Shown: positions 43,496 through 57,115, counted from the stretch's first letter. The stretch is DNA of 64,000 nt from Agapanthus africanus (GCA_030015575.1 JASDDO010000024.1:220802996-220866995), one strand, 5' to 3'. Made by a program: numbers and translations. The notes: generated from the sequence alone by a model not told the origin.

Positions 43496-45521
43496 TGTAA
43501 GTCCACGTTGCCCACCCCGGTGCTTGTGGGGAGGCGGAAACGTTATGAAAAATCGGATTTTTACAACACTAGGCAACATGGACTATGCTAAAGGAGGGAT
43601 CTTTGCTAAACAAAAACTAACTAACAAGCTAAAAGAGTTAGCTACTCGGAAAGGGGGTTATACCTAGGTCTTCAAGTCCTTCTCTTCTTGCTCCTTGGAG
43701 TGAAAGAATGGGTTCTCCTTGTCGCCTTCTCTTGCCGAAGAAAGATCCACCCGGGGGCCTCTACTTTTGGCTCCAACCTCAAACTAGAAGTAACTAAGGT
43801 GCTTGGTGTGCCAAACCTAGGACCTTAGAAAGAGTAGAGAGTATTTTAGAAGGGATTATCTCAAGCTCAAATGGTTCTCAACTCATGAGAGGGGAAAGCT
43901 AAAGAGAAAGGAAGAGAGAGAATGAGAATGATAGAATGAGAAGAATAATCCAACCTTTTCACATATATGTGAATTATGAAAAATAGACAATTAGCTAAAG
44001 ATAATTGTGATGGTTAATCAAGAAATGACCATTATCATTTCATATTAAATGCTTTTGCAAGGATCAAAGATCATCTTTCATATGGAATGATGATGGTCAA
44101 CTTTTCAACCTAGGTCAACAAGTCAAGTACAGTCAAATGGTCAACAACCCTAACCATGCACAATTATAATTAACTAATATTAATAAATCATATTTCACAC
44201 ATAAAAATTAGGGTTAAGAAAATGACAATGGTCATCAACCCTAATGAAAGTTCTCTGCCTCAGTCAACTGTGCATACACACCCGTATCCGTGTTCCGAGG
44301 AACACGAATATAATGAGATAAAACCAATCCCAAATCATATACTAGGATACGGCTTAAACCAAAGCCCACTAGTATAAGCTGTCCGGACACCAAACGTGCA
44401 CAAGTGCGCGGATGTGAACAAACCTCGTCGCAAAACCATGCGACCTCTACTCATTTTGCCTAAAGGCGAATAACCCTCTGTGTGGGACTCTAAAGACTCG
44501 ACACTACGCTGGCAGTGGGTTTAACCACAGACCGCAAGCGGCACTAGCTGTACGTAACGGTCCCCAGGTAGATGCCGATAAGAAGACTGACGAGGTAAAC
44601 CCATCCGAACTCCTACTGAGCCTGAATGTGACAGTCTCCGTACAGTCCGGTCTGTTCGTCTAAGAACATCGCATGGCGGGCCTAGGGGGCGGTAAACGTC
44701 AGTCCCCTACTAGCGGTACAAGTCGTGTCGGAGTGTAGCCCAGAACACCTGAGATAACACTGGAAACCTACCAATCTATCTCGCTTGCCCTGGTCAGGGA
44801 CTTTGTATAATGGCTCTCCTAGACACAGCGCGATATCAACCCCCAATACCGGGAGAGACGAATCCTGTCTAACCGTCACTGCCTCCAAGTGCTTCGGGAC
44901 TGCACCCAAAAACTACCCGTTTGCACGACTCCTTTGAGCCGTGGTAGGGTAGTAATCAAAGTACAGTGGGAACACACTCGAGGCGAAGTGACAGTGTCAA
45001 GTCAACGGACTAAGCTGTACTCATGTCACCTGGGAACTGATAACTGACGATAGGTATAATACCAACCAACAGTTCCCGACGAGTCCTGTCCAGTGTACCC
45101 GTAACCTAACAAGCACCCGCATACTATCTCAACTACGACGTATTGACGGCTGTAGGACAGACCGTCTCCCAAGCTGGGATAAGAAGCGCATATGCTAGTC
45201 TACTCCGGAGTATCGATGCCCTGTCTCGATAGTCCTGCGACTAGGGACCTGCATAAGGATGTGCTTATGGATTACCCAGCCCCCACGAGTGTGACTGCCA
45301 TCACAACGCTGGTAATCAAGCAAAGATCCTAAGGGCTCCACTAATGTATAAAGGCGATATGCTAAAAGAAACACATGCACACATTAAAGCAGAAACAAAC
45401 CAAGTAGCATACTACTATTTTGAGCAAGATTGTCAATACAAGGTGAATATCCCAAGCTTCCATCAAGTAATATGCATACTAGTATGATACAGTAATGGCC
45501 TCTAGGGCATATACACTAACA
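43496..45521 (-). repeat. 3' LTR of Copia A
   Basis: Plus view: TGTAAGTCCACGTTGCC to ACACTAACA, inverted relative to the B LTRs. Substitutions against the right copy are a few percent by eye. The conserved LTR core (44680-44960) is the reverse complement of the core in B and C. Confidence 0.92.
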
Positions 45522-45553
45522 ATCTCCCACTTACACTAAGGCCATGTACTGCC

Positions 45554-48500
45554 TTATCGAAGACCTATCATCTCGATCAGCCGCTTGAACTGAGTCTGGG
45601 GTAAGGCCTTGGTGAATGGATCAGCAGTGTTATCTTCCGTAGTAACTCTCCGAACCTCGATCTCCTGGCGACCCACGATCTCCCTGATCAGGTGATACCG
45701 TCTCAAAATGTGTCTGGACTTCTGATGGGACCTAAGTTCCTTCGCTAAAGCTATAGCCCCGTTGTTGTCGCAATACAGAGGCACTGGATCAATAATGGAC
45801 GGAACCACCTAAAGTTCTGTCAAGAACTTCCTTATCCAGACGGCTTCTTTTGCGGCATCTGCAGCAGCAATATATTTCGCTTCCATCGTCGAGTCAGCAA
45901 CGGTTTCTTGTTTGGAACTCTTCCAACACACCGCCACTCCATAGAGGGTAAAGACATAACCCGACATGGACTTGGAATCATCCTTGTCACTCTGGAAGCT
46001 GGAGTCAGCAAAGGCCTCGATCTGGAGGTCTTTTCCGCCATACACCAAGAACATCTCCTTAGTCCTTCTCAGGTACTTGAGAATGTTCTTTACCGCTATC
46101 CAGTGTTTCTCCCCAGGGTTTGACTGATACCGGCTTACCACACTCAGTGCATAAGCTACATCTGGTCTGGTACACAACATCGCATACATTATAGAGCCTA
46201 CCGCAGAAGCATAGGGTATAATAGACATGCGATCCCTTTCCAAATCAGTCTTGGGAGACATCTCTTTGGAGAGGGTGATCCCGTGACAAGCCGGTAGATT
46301 ACCGCGTTTGGAATCTTCCATACTGAACCTTTTCAGTATGGTGTCGATGTACCTGGACTGTGAGAGTCCTAATATCCTCTTGGATCTGTCACGATAGATC
46401 CGGATCCCCAGAATGTATGAGGCATCACCTAGGTCTTTCATGGAGAACCTGTGTGACAAGAACCCTTTGACAGATTATAGCATAGGAATGTCATTTCCTA
46501 TCAAGAGAATGTCATTCACGTATAAAACGAGGAATACTACAGTTCTCGCTACAAATCTACTATAGATGCATGGTTCATCTAGATTTTTGATAAAGCCAAA
46601 TTCTTTGACCGTCTCATCAAAACAGATGTTCCAACTCCGCGTTGCCTGCTTTAGTCCATAGATGGACTTAAGCAACTTGCACACCTTTCCGATGCTCCCA
46701 CTCTGAATGAAACCCTCTGGCCGGTCCATATAGACACACTCCTCTAAATTTCCATTTAGAAAAGCGGTCTTTGCGTCCATCTGCCAGATCTCATAATCGT
46801 GGAAGGCAGCAATGGCAAGAAGGATCCGAATGGATTTCAGCATAGCCACTGGAGAAAAGGTTTCGTCATAGTCCAAGCCAGGTCTTTGACGGAAACCCTT
46901 TGCAACAAGTCTAGCTTTATAGGTCTCAACCTGTCCATCTACACCAATCTTTCTTTTGAAGATCCACTTGCATCCTACGGGTTTTACCCCATCAGGAGCA
47001 ATGTCCAACGTCCATACTTTGTTGGTGTACATGGACTCCATTTCGTTCCGTATTGCATCCAGCCATTTTACCGAGTCAACGCTCTGAATGGCCTGCTGGA
47101 AGCTAGTCGGCTCATCACTATCAATGATGCAATCCTCTCTATCCCCGTCTATAAGAAAACTATAGTATCTCTCGGGCGGATGAGACTGCCTACTACTTCT
47201 GCGGAGCGGCGTAGGAATGTCCTGATCTTTCGAACCCTCTGGTTCTACTAAGCTTTCAGTAATAGCTCGTGGTTCTGGAATTTCTTCCAGTTCTATTGCG
47301 CTCCCACTTATCTGATTCTCCAAAAACTGAGTTTCTAAGAAGTGGGCATGCCGAGAAACAAAAACATTTTGTTCCTCTTCGCAATAGAAGAAATATCTCT
47401 TGGAGTTCTTTGGATATCCCACAAACTTGCACTGTACTGAGCGTGCCTCGAGCTTGTCCGCATGCTGCTTTTTGACAAAAGCTGGACATCCCCATGTCTT
47501 AATGTGATTAAGATAGGGTCTCTTCCCACACCACATCTGATATGGTGTAGTAGTCACAGTCTTAGTTGGAACTCGATTCAAAAGGTATGCAGCTGATTCT
47601 AGTGCATATCCCCAGAATGATCGCGGTAACTCAGCGTTACTCATCATGGACCGTACCATATCCAATAGGGTTCGGTTCCGTCTCTCCGATACACCGTTAT
47701 GTTGCGGAGTGTATGGAGGAGTAAGCTGAGAGAGAATTCCATTCTCTTTTAAGTAATCCAGGAACTCGGCACTCAAGTATTCACCACCTCGATCAGATCT
47801 TAGTGTCTTGATACTTTTGCATGTTTCTTTTTCTACTTCATTCTTGTATTCCTGGAATTTTCCAAAGGTTTCGAATTTATGTTTCATTAAGAAGACATAT
47901 CCGTACCTTGAAAAGTCATCCGTAAAAGTAATGAAGTAAGAATAACCGCTTCGTGCATGCGTAGACATTGGACCGCACACGTCGCTGTGTACGAGTCCCA
48001 AGAGCTCGCTCGCTCTCACTCCGTGTCCAGTGAACGGAGTCTTTGTCATCTTTCCTTTGAGACAGGATTGACAAGTTGCATATGATTGATATTCGAACGG
48101 ATCCAAATATCCTTCTGTATGTAACTTCGTCAATCTTCTATCATTGATGTGACCCAGTCTACAATGCCATAAGAAAGTCTGATTTGTTTCCGGAGACTTT
48201 CTTTTGTGTGTATTCTGGACATTGAAAATCTGTGGTTGGTTTAATACGTATATACCATTGCTTAATGTACCTGACCCAATCAGAACTTGATTAAGGTGAA
48301 TGTTTACAACATTACTTACAAACGCAAATTCATAACCTTCTTTAGAAATTAAAGATACAGAAATGATATTACAAGTTGCATTGAGTACAAAAAAGCAATT
48401 ACGTAAAACCAAAACATGTCCATCTGACATTCCCAGGTGATAGTCCCCCACGGCCTCAGCATCCATGCTAGCTCCGTTTGCAACTTTGAAGGTCATGTCA

Positions 48501-48916
48501 CCTGCCTTCAAAAACCTACGCTTTCTCAACGCCTGCAAAGAATTACAGATATGAGATCCTGATCCGGTATCCAATACCCAGGACGTAGAGTTTATTAATA
48601 GACAGTTTTCAATAACATACAAACCTGAAGCTGAAGCCGCAACTTGCTTCAGATCCTGTGTTCTGGCCTTCCAAGCCCTGCAATCTTTCTTCCAGTGTCC
48701 ACTCTTATGACAGTAAAAGCACTCTTCCTTATCCACAAGCTTCCCCGCTACCTTTGTTGCTTTTGCCTTTCCCTTCGTATCCACTTTACTAACACCGCCC
48801 CTTGGTTTGGCGGGGGTTTTCTTCTTCTTTCCCTTGACTTTCGTCCTGGACCTAGAAGAGGAAGATCCTCCTACAAACAAAGTGGATGTTTCCCTACCTT
48901 TCTGTAGGGTGCCCTC
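45554..48916 (-). pseudogene. Copia A pol: knuckle, protease, integrase, RT, RNase H
   Basis: Minus-strand continuation of A's gag after B; GAG-GGC-ACC spans the junction in frame. Order: K-rich segment, knuckle C-F-Y-C-H-K-S-G-H-W-K-K-D-C near 48700, protease DTGSGSH near 48570, pre-integrase H-H-C-C (48165-48050), integrase with D in VHSDVCGP, D in FTDDFSRY and E in the SERRNRT segment near 47680, RT with DAKTAFLNG near 46770 and active-site position Y-V-N-D near 46515, RNase H from 46070 and its end at 45700. The catalytic Asp-to-Asn change would kill the RT. TAA at 46475 and TAG at 45809 replace the Gln codons CAA and CAG of B; both are C-to-T changes. It ends at TAA 45554-45556, a few codons before B's stop. 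Confidence 0.9.
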
Positions 48917-51063
48917 TGTTAGTGTATATGCCCTAGAGGCCATTACTGTATCATACTGGTTTGTATATTACTTAATGGAAGCTTAGGATATTCACCTTGT
49001 ATATACAATCTTGCTCAAAATAGTAGTATGCTACTTGGTTTGTTTCTACTTCAATGTGTACATGTGTTTATTTTGAGTATATCACCTATACACATTAGTG
49101 GAGCCCTTAGGATCTTTGCTTGATTACCAGCGATGTGATGGCAGTCACACTAGTGGGGCTGGGTAATCAATAAGCACATCCTTATGCGGGTCCCTAGTCG
49201 CAGGACTATCGAGACAGGGCATCGATACTCCGGAGTAGACTAGCGCATGCGCTTCTCATCCCAGTATGGGAGACGGTCTGTCCCACAGCCATCAGTACGT
49301 CGTACTTGAGATAGTATGCGGGTGCTCGTTAGGTTACGGGTACACTGGACAGGACTCATCGGGAACTGACTAGTTGGTATTATGCCTATCGTCAGTTATC
49401 AGTTCCCAGGTGACATGAGTACAGCTTAGTCCGCTGACTTGACACTGTCACTTCGCCTCGAGTGTGTTCCCACTGCACTTTGATTACTACCCTACCACGG
49501 CTCAAAGGAGTCGTGCAAACAGGTAGTAGTTGGGTGCAGTCCTGAAGCACTTGGAGGCAGTGACGGTTAGACAGGATTCGTCTCTCCCGGTATTGGGGGT
49601 TGACATCGCGCTGTGTCTAGGAGAGCCATTACACGAGTAGTCCCTGGCCAGGGCAAACGAGATATACTGGTAGGCTTCCAGTGTTATCTCAAGGTGTTTT
49701 GGGCTTCACTCCGACACGACTTGTACCGCTATTGGGGGAATGACGTTTACCGCCCCCTAGGCCCGCCATGCGATGTATCAGACGAACAGACCGGACTGTA
49801 CGGAGAATGTCACATTCAGGCTCAGTAGGAGTTCAGATGGGTTTCGCCTCGTCAGTCTTCTTGTCGGCATCTACCTGGGGACCGTTACGCACAGCTAGTG
49901 CCGCTTGCGGTCTGTGGTTAAACCCACTGCCAGCGTAGTGTCGAGTCTTTAGAGTCCCACACAGAAAGTTGTTCGCCTTTAGGCAAAAGAGTAGAGGTCG
50001 CATGGTTTTGCGACAGGTCGCATGGTTTTGCGACAGGGTTCGGTCACATCTGTGCACTTGTGCACGTACAGTGTCCGGACAGTTCACACTAGCGGGCTTT
50101 GGTTTAAGCCAGATCCTAGTGTACCTTTTGGGATTGGTTTTATCCAGTATGCATTCGTGTTCCTCGGAACGCGGATGCGGGTGTGTATGCACAGTTGACA
50201 GAGAGACAGAGGCAGAGGATTCTCATTAGGGTTGTTGACCGTTGACAGTTGACTATTGACTTTTTGCTCAACCCTAATGAGAATATGATATGTGATTAAC
50301 AATTATATTAATTAAGTATTATGGTGACATGGTTATTGAGGGGTTGACATTGTTGACTTGTTGACTTTGTTGATCGGTTGACTAGGCTTGACTAGTTGAC
50401 CATCATGATAACTATAGCTATCATTTCATGGCAAAGACTTTTGCTTGCTTGCTCTTTTGTGCAAAATGAGTGCATGAAATGATATGGCTATAGTTGCTTA
50501 AACCATCACATAATACTTGATTGATATGATGTGTTATGATGATTTTGGATTATGAGAGCCAAATGAGAAAAGTCTTCTCTCATTATTTCATGCTCATTCT
50601 CTCTCTTGTTCTTGAGCTCTCATCTCCTCCTCTTGCTCTCCCTCTCTTGAGTCTATGGTTCACTTGTCTCATGAGTTGAGAACCAAGAACCATAGATAAA
50701 ATCTCATACAAACTCTTCTCTACTCACTCTAGTTCACAAGGTTTAGCAAACCGAGTGAACTAATTTCTTCAAAGTTTGAAGAAGGAGCCAAAGGTTGAAG
50801 CTTTCAGGTGGATCTATCTTCGGCGCAAGGAGACGATGGGGAGAATCCGATCCGGACAACCATCGAGGCTTGAAGATGAAGGAGTTCGAGATAAGAAAGG
50901 TATAAACCCCCTAACCGAGTAGTTAGCAACTCCTAGTTAGGTTGTTAGTTAGATGTTTAACAAAGATCCGGGTCTTTAAGTCCATGTTACCACCTCTAAG
51001 AAAATCGTTTTTCATCAAATTTCGCATTCCTGAAAGTACCGGGAGAGGTAGCATGGACTTACA
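48917..51063 (+). repeat. 5' LTR of Copia B
   Basis: TGTTAGTGTATATGCCC to GGACTTACA. It contains a 22-bp tandem pair GGTCGCATGGTTTTGCGACA (50000-50035) kept in the 3' LTR (58211-58250), and a run of TTGAC-type words (50230-50400). The 119-codon ORF on minus at 49833-50192 is present in both LTRs and also partly in A; it is not considered a gene. Confidence 0.93.
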
Positions 51064-51064
51064 G

Positions 51065-51077
51065 TGGTATCAGAGAC
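51065..51077 (+). other. Primer-binding site of Copia B
   Basis: TGGTATCAGAGAC, one base after the LTR end, complementary to the 3' end of initiator tRNA-Met as in most plant Copia elements. Confidence 0.9.
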
Positions 51078-53165
51078 TAGTTAAACTCTATCTAACATGT
51101 TAGCAAAGTAGTTAGAAGATCGATCAAAGAAAAAGTCCCGAAATGAACCCCGATATCATGCTTGCAGTCGAATTTTTCCTGTGTTCCAAAAATGATAAAT
51201 CATACTTTAAAATTCGGCTCAGGGTTTTTATAACAAACTTCCAAAATTTCGTCCACTGAACCGATCAAAGCGCCGCGGAAACGCGGCGGGAGCGTGCTCC
51301 CACCGCGGTTCCGCGGCCGAGTTGACTCGGCAGTGGGAAATTTTGGTTGCAGTTTGTTCAGTGGGGTATTTTGGGATTTTTGGAATATGTCTTTTTATCC
51401 CAGATTTTCCAGAACGAAAATTTTGTGTTTGGGGCCTGAAAATCCGTATTTTTGATCGAACTTCTAAAAGACTTAAGCTGACGGGTTTTTCTGTGATGTG
51501 ATATTTGTATTGAACGTCTGCTAATCGCTATATGTCGATTAGTGGGGGTTATACAAATCTGTGATCTGTAATGTTATTGGAATGTGTATATGAATTCATT
51601 GGATTGTCGCGGGTGAATAGCCGGGGGTTGTGAGACGAGAGTTTTCTTTTCTTTCAATTCATGTAAATTTGTAAATTGATGTAATAATTATTTATATGGC
51701 CGCACAACCGGGTCGGGGTTGTAGCCGTCATTGTATAATTTCTTTTTACTATTTTTGCTCCTAGGATAGACCCATGGAGGGGGTGCACAAACTACCGGGT
51801 ATGCCGAAGTGCCGAGTGGCCTACTCACGGAGATGAGGGAGGTTGCTTCGCTTCGGGTACTTGGCGGGTAGTTTGCCGCACCCGTAGGGGTCTTGGGTGG
51901 GGTATTGGCTATTCACCGGGACCGTGTAATCTGCTTTTCGTTACAGGCTCGTACGAATTGCGGGTTCCTAGTATATCCAATGTGTTCATCTGTGATCTGA
52001 AATGGCTATCATTGCAATATATCTATATATGATATTATTTAGGCGTTGCTTATGTTTTACAGCCGCGCTAGCCCAGCCCCCGCTCTGTCGTTAGTTAAGT
52101 AACCTAACGGGTAATGACGGGACCCCGTGGCGAATGCGAATGGCATAAGCGTACGTCATATTTTGGTTGTTTTCTGCAATGGTAGGATTAAATGATGGGA
52201 CGCATTAAAAGAACTAATGCAAGAATATCACGCATTAAAAGAACTAATGCAAGAAAATAAACCAAGATTAAAGTCGTTGGAACACCTTCGAAAAACCACT
52301 CGGTTCTTTTCAAAACCAACTTTTAAAATGCGGAGTTTGAGCTACTCCTTTTAAAAGCTATCTCGTTCCATCGATTATATCAAGTTCTCTACGTTCACGG
52401 TTTCGCCAAAACCATTTGTAGCCCTCCGTCGTTTCACATGAATAGTCAATAGTATTCAAGCTATGTTTGTTGGCCAAAGTCAAGGCATAGTGATTGGTAG
52501 CTATTGGGTATTCATGTGCAGTATAGATAGATGCGTTGGTTTGGAACAGTCGTACTGCCTTGTTGGCCAAAGTCAAGGGTAGGTACGGGTGGATTCAAAT
52601 TAACCTGGAGAACGACGGGTAGAACTTGACATGTGACTTATGATTTGTTGGCCAAAGTCAAGGTCATAAGAGCATGGGGCAAAAATCCACATCGGGAGTT
52701 TCAAAAGAACTGAAACTTGCTAGTGTTGCATACCATTTGGAGTGTGATGATTCTGGTAGGATTCCTTCAGTTTCGTCACGCAATGATATTTGGATCCCGA
52801 TCCTACTGTGAGTATATGCTACTCCTCGGGAAATTTCTCACTTAACGATTAATGCTATAAACCAAGTAGGTGTCTAGAAAGGTGTTAGCGGGGCTACGCC
52901 CCCAGGGAAAAAAGGTTATTTAATTAAGGAACTTCGCGAAAGTATTGGAAAACCTCCCTCGAAGTACCGACACTGGCCTGGCTGAACGGTTAAGCAAGTA
53001 TTGTACGGTGAGATTGATCCTGACTAATTCTTCCTTTTTGGTTTGAGGAGGGATTCGAGAAACAGTGGGAGCCATCCTGTTTAGACAAACTAAAAACCAT
53101 TCTAAACTTGCAAGAGCATTATGCTGAGTGTTTCTTCTCTCTCCTAATTGCAGCGACCAATCGAC
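51078..53165 (+). other. Copia B leader (2.1 kb, non-coding)
   Basis: No gene visible. It contains a perfect 30-bp tandem pair around CGCATTAAAAGAACTAATGC (52200-52257), three copies of GTTGGCCAAAGTCAAGG (52470, 52563 and 52648), the block shared with Athila F (52837-52990), and a polypyrimidine tract with CAG (53131-53153) just before the gag ATG, resembling a 3' splice site. A has the same features in its leader. Confidence 0.75.
52837..52990 (+). other. Leader block in Copia B shared with Athila F
   Basis: Counterpart of 25487-25632 (F, minus) and 60003-60160 (A, minus). Hairpin GGGGC-TAC-GCCCC at 52890-52902, then the 29-nt run at 52914-52942. It lies about 175 bp before gag. Confidence 0.75.
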
Positions 53166-54701
53166 ATGATTGGACTTAAGTTACTTCTAGATAAAAACAT
53201 ACTGACAGGGCCAAACTACAAAGATTGGCTCAGGAATGTCAAAATGGCAATCACTTACGACAAGCTGGGGTATCTTCTTACCACCAAAGCTCCCCCTGTC
53301 CCTGGTCCCACTTCCAGCGTCGCGGATAAGGAAATCCGTAAGACTTGGGAGATTGATAGCGCGAAGGCCAAGTGCCTCGTGCTTGCCTCTATGGACAATA
53401 AACATCAGAGGAGGCACGAGAATATGGACCTGAAATCCATATTTCTTCATACAAAAGAACTGTATGGAGAGCAGTCTCGTATCGCAAGATACGAAGCATC
53501 GAAAAAGTTATTTTCGGCAAGGATGGCCGTCGGATCATCAGTAGCAGAACACGTACTTAAGATGATCGGCTACATTGAGGAGCTCGCGGACCTAGGAACC
53601 ACATTGGAGAGTGAGCTCTATACGGACTTAGTTCTCCAGTCCCTTCCTTCCACTTACGCCCAGTTTATACTGAACTTCAACTTACAAGAAAAAGAAGTTG
53701 AACTTTCAGAGCTCCTCAACATGCTGAGGAGCGCAGAGGGCACCCTACAGAAAGGTAGGGAAACATCCACTTTGTTTGTAAGAGGATCATCTTCTTCTAA
53801 GTCCAAGGCGAAAGCCAAGGGAAAGAAGAAGAAAGCCCCCGCCAAACCAAGGGGCGGTGTTAGTAAAGTGGATACGAAGGGAAAGGCAAAAGCAACAAAG
53901 AAAGCGGGGAAGCTTGTGGATAAGGAAGAATGCTTCTATTGTCATAAGAAAGGACACTGGAAGAATGATTGCAGGGCCTGGAAGGCCAGAACACAGGAAT
54001 TGAAGCAGGTTGCAGCTTCAGCTTCAGGTGTGTATGTTATTGAAAACTGTCTTTCAATAAACTCTACTTCCTGGGTATTGGATACCGGATCAGGATCTCA
54101 TATCTGTAATTCTTTGCAGGCATTGACAAACCGTAGGGTTTTGAAGGCAGGTGACATGACCCTCAGAGTTGCGAACGGAGCTAGCATGGATGCTAAAGCC
54201 GTGGGGGACTATCACCTGAGAATGTCAGATGGACATGTTTTGGTTTTGCGTAATTGCTTTTTTGTACCCAACGCAACTTGTAATATCATTTCTGTATTTT
54301 TGGTTTCTAAAGAAGGTTATGAATTTGCGTTTGTAAGCAATGTTGTAAACATTCACCTTAATCAAGTTCTGATTGGGTCAGGTACATTGAGCAATGGTAT
54401 ATACGTATTAAACCAACCACAGATTTTCAATGTCCAGAATACACACAAAAGAAAGTCTCCGGAAATAAATCAGACTTTCTTGTGGCATTGTAGACTGGGT
54501 CACATCAATGAGAGAAGGTTGACAAAGTTACATACAGAAGGATATTTGAATGCGTTCGAATATCAATCGTATGCCACTTGTCAATCATGTCTCAAAGGAA
54601 AGATGACAAAGACTCCATTCACTGGACACGGAGTAAGGGCGAGCGAGCTCTTGGGACTCGTACACAGCGACGTGTGCGGTCCAATGTCTACACATGCGTA
54701 A
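53166..54701 (+). pseudogene. Copia B gag, protease and integrase N-terminus
   Basis: Polyprotein from ATG 53166 (an upstream in-frame TTG at 53148 is not a likely start). Gag core to about 53740, Lys-rich linker, zinc knuckle C-F-Y-C-H-K-K-G-H-W-K-N-D-C near 53932, protease WVLDTGSGSHICNS near 54075, pre-integrase zinc motif (H-C-R-L-G-H near 54487, C-Q-S-C near 54580) and the first integrase Asp in VHSDVCGP near 54662. TAA at 54699-54701 falls where A has Arg (THARSGY); the same frame then continues. Gag makes the particle, protease matures it, and integrase inserts the DNA. Confidence 0.9.
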
Positions 54702-57115
54702 AGCGGTTATTCTTACTTCATTATTTTTACGGATGACTTTTCAAGGTACGGTTATGTCTTCTTAATGAAACATAAGTCCGAAGCCTTTGGAAAATTCCAG
54801 GAATATAAGAATGAAGTAGAAAAACAAACCGGCAAAAGTATCAAGATTCTAAGATCGGATCGAGGTGGAGAATACTTAAGTGCCGAGTTCCTGGACTATT
54901 TAAAAGAGAACGGAATTCTCTCTCAGGTTACTCCTCCATACACTCCGCAACATAACGGTGTATCGGAGAGACGGAACCGAACCCTATTGGATATGGTACG
55001 GTCCATGATGAGTAACGTTGAGTTACCGCGATCATTCTGGGGGTATGCGCTAGAATCAGCTGCATACCTTTTGAACCGAGTTCCAACTAAGACTGTGCCT
55101 ACTACACCATATGAGATGTGGTGTGGGAAGAGACCCTATCTTAAGCACATTAAGACATGGGGATGTCCAGCTTTTGTTAAAAAGCAGCATGCGGACAAGC
55201 TCGAGGCACGCTCAGTACAGTGTAAGTTCGTGGGATATCCAAAGAACTCCAAAGGATATTTCTTCTACTGCGAAGAGGAACAAAAAGTTCTTGTTTCTCG
55301 TCATGCCGACTTCTTGGAAACTGAGTTTTTGGAAACCCAGATAAGCGGGAGCACAGTAGAACTGGAAGAAATTCCAGAACCACGAGCTATTACTGAAAGC
55401 TTAGTGGAACCAGAGGGTTCAAAAGAACAAGACATTCCTACGCCACTCCGCAGGAGTAGTAGGCAGTCTCATCCGCCCGAGAGATACTACGGTTTTCTCA
55501 TAGACAGGGATAGAGAGGATTGCATCATAGATTATGATGAGCCTACTAGCTTCCAACAAGCCGTTCAGAGCGTCGACTCGGTAAAATGGCTGGATGCAAT
55601 GCGGACCGAAATGGAGTCCATGTACACCAACAAGGTATGGACGTTGGACATTGCTCCAGACGGGGTAAAACCCGTAGGATGCAAGTGGATCTTCAAAAGG
55701 AAGATTGGTGTAGATGGACAGGTTGAGACCTATAAAGCTAGACTTGTTGCAAAGGGTTTTCGTCAAAGACCTGGTTTGGACTATGACGAAACCTTTTCTC
55801 CAGTGGCTATGCTGAAATCCATTCGGATCCTTCTTGCCATTGCTGCCTTCCACGATTATGAGATCTGGCAGATGGACATAAAGACCGCTTTTCTAAATGG
55901 AAATTTAGAGGAGTGTGTCTATATGGACCAACCAGAGGGTTTCATTCAGAGTGGGAGTAGCGGAAAGGTGTGCAAGTTGCTTAAGTCCATCTACGGACTA
56001 AAGCAGGCATTGCGGAGTTGGAACATCTGTTTTGATGAGACGGTCAAGGAATTTGGCTTTATCAAAAATCCAGATGAACCATGCATCTATAGTAGATTTG
56101 TAGCGAGAACTGTAGTATTCCTCGTTTTATACGTGGATGACATTCTCTTAATAGGAAATGACATTCCTATGCTACAATCTGTCAAGGGGTTCTTGTCACA
56201 CAGGTTCTCCATGAAAGACCTGGGTGATGCCTCATACATCCTGGGGATCCGGATCCATCGTGATAGATCCAAGAGGATATTAGGACTTTCACAGTCCAGG
56301 TACATCGACACCATACTGAAAAGATTCAGTATGGAAGATTCTAAGCGCGGTAACCTACCGGCTTGTCACGGGATCACCCTCTCTAAAGAGATGTCTCCCA
56401 AGACTGATTTGGAGAGGGATCGCATGTCTATTATACCCTACGCTTCAACGGTAGGCTCTATAATGTATGCGATGTTGTGTACCAGACCGTATGTAGCTTA
56501 TGCACTGAGAGTGGTAAGCCGGTATCAGTCAAACCCTGGGGAGAAACTCTGGATAGCAGTAAAGAACATTCTTAAGTACCTGAGAAGGACTAAAGAGATG
56601 TTCTTGGTGTATGGCGGAAAAGACCTCCAGATCGAGGCCTTTGCTGACTCCAGCTTCCAGAGTGACAAGGATGATTCCAAGTCCATGTCGGGTTTTGTCT
56701 TTACCCTCAATGGAGGGGCGGTGTGTTGGAAGAGTTCCAAACAGGAAACCGTTGCAGCTCGACGATGGAAGCGGAATACATCACTGCATCTGATGCCGCA
56801 AAAGAAGCTATTTGGATAAGGAAGTTCTTGAAAGAACTTCAGGTGGTTCCGTCCATTGTTGATCCAATACCTCTGTATTACGACAACAACGGGGCTATAG
56901 CTTTAGCGAAGGAACCCAGGTCCCATCAGAGATCCAGACACATCTTGAGGCGGTATCACCTGATCAGGGAGATTGTAGATCGCCAGGAGATCGAGGTTCG
57001 GAGAGTCGCTTCAGAAGATAACACTGCAGATCCATTCACCAAGGCCCTGCCCCAGACTCAGTTCGAGCGGCTGATCAAGATGATAGGTCTTCGATACGCC
57101 AGTACATGGCCTTAG
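54702..57115 (+). pseudogene. Copia B integrase core, RT and RNase H
   Basis: Continuation of the B frame. Integrase second Asp in FTDDFSRY near 54733 and Glu in GVSERRNRT near 54966; RT with KARLVAKGFRQ near 55737, DIKTAFLNG near 55876 and an intact active site Y-V-D-D near 56130; RNase H with FADSSFQSD near 56640 and MEAEYI after the break. A one-base deletion near 56756 (compared with A) shifts the frame; the last part reads in another frame from 56765 to TAG 57113-57115. All catalytic residues of RT and integrase look present. Confidence 0.9.

Noticed and set aside
43476..43667. Short ORF beginning in D's LTR and ending in A's LTR
   Set aside because: It spans an insertion junction (43495/43496) and so is a chance frame.
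46475..48943. Residues MASRAYTLTE as the start of A pol
   Set aside because: These residues are translated from the end of B's LTR; A's own coding begins at 48916.
49833..50192. 119-codon minus ORF, also at 58046-58405
   Set aside because: Lies within the B LTRs, and is similar only because LTRs are duplicated; A and C equivalents are broken.
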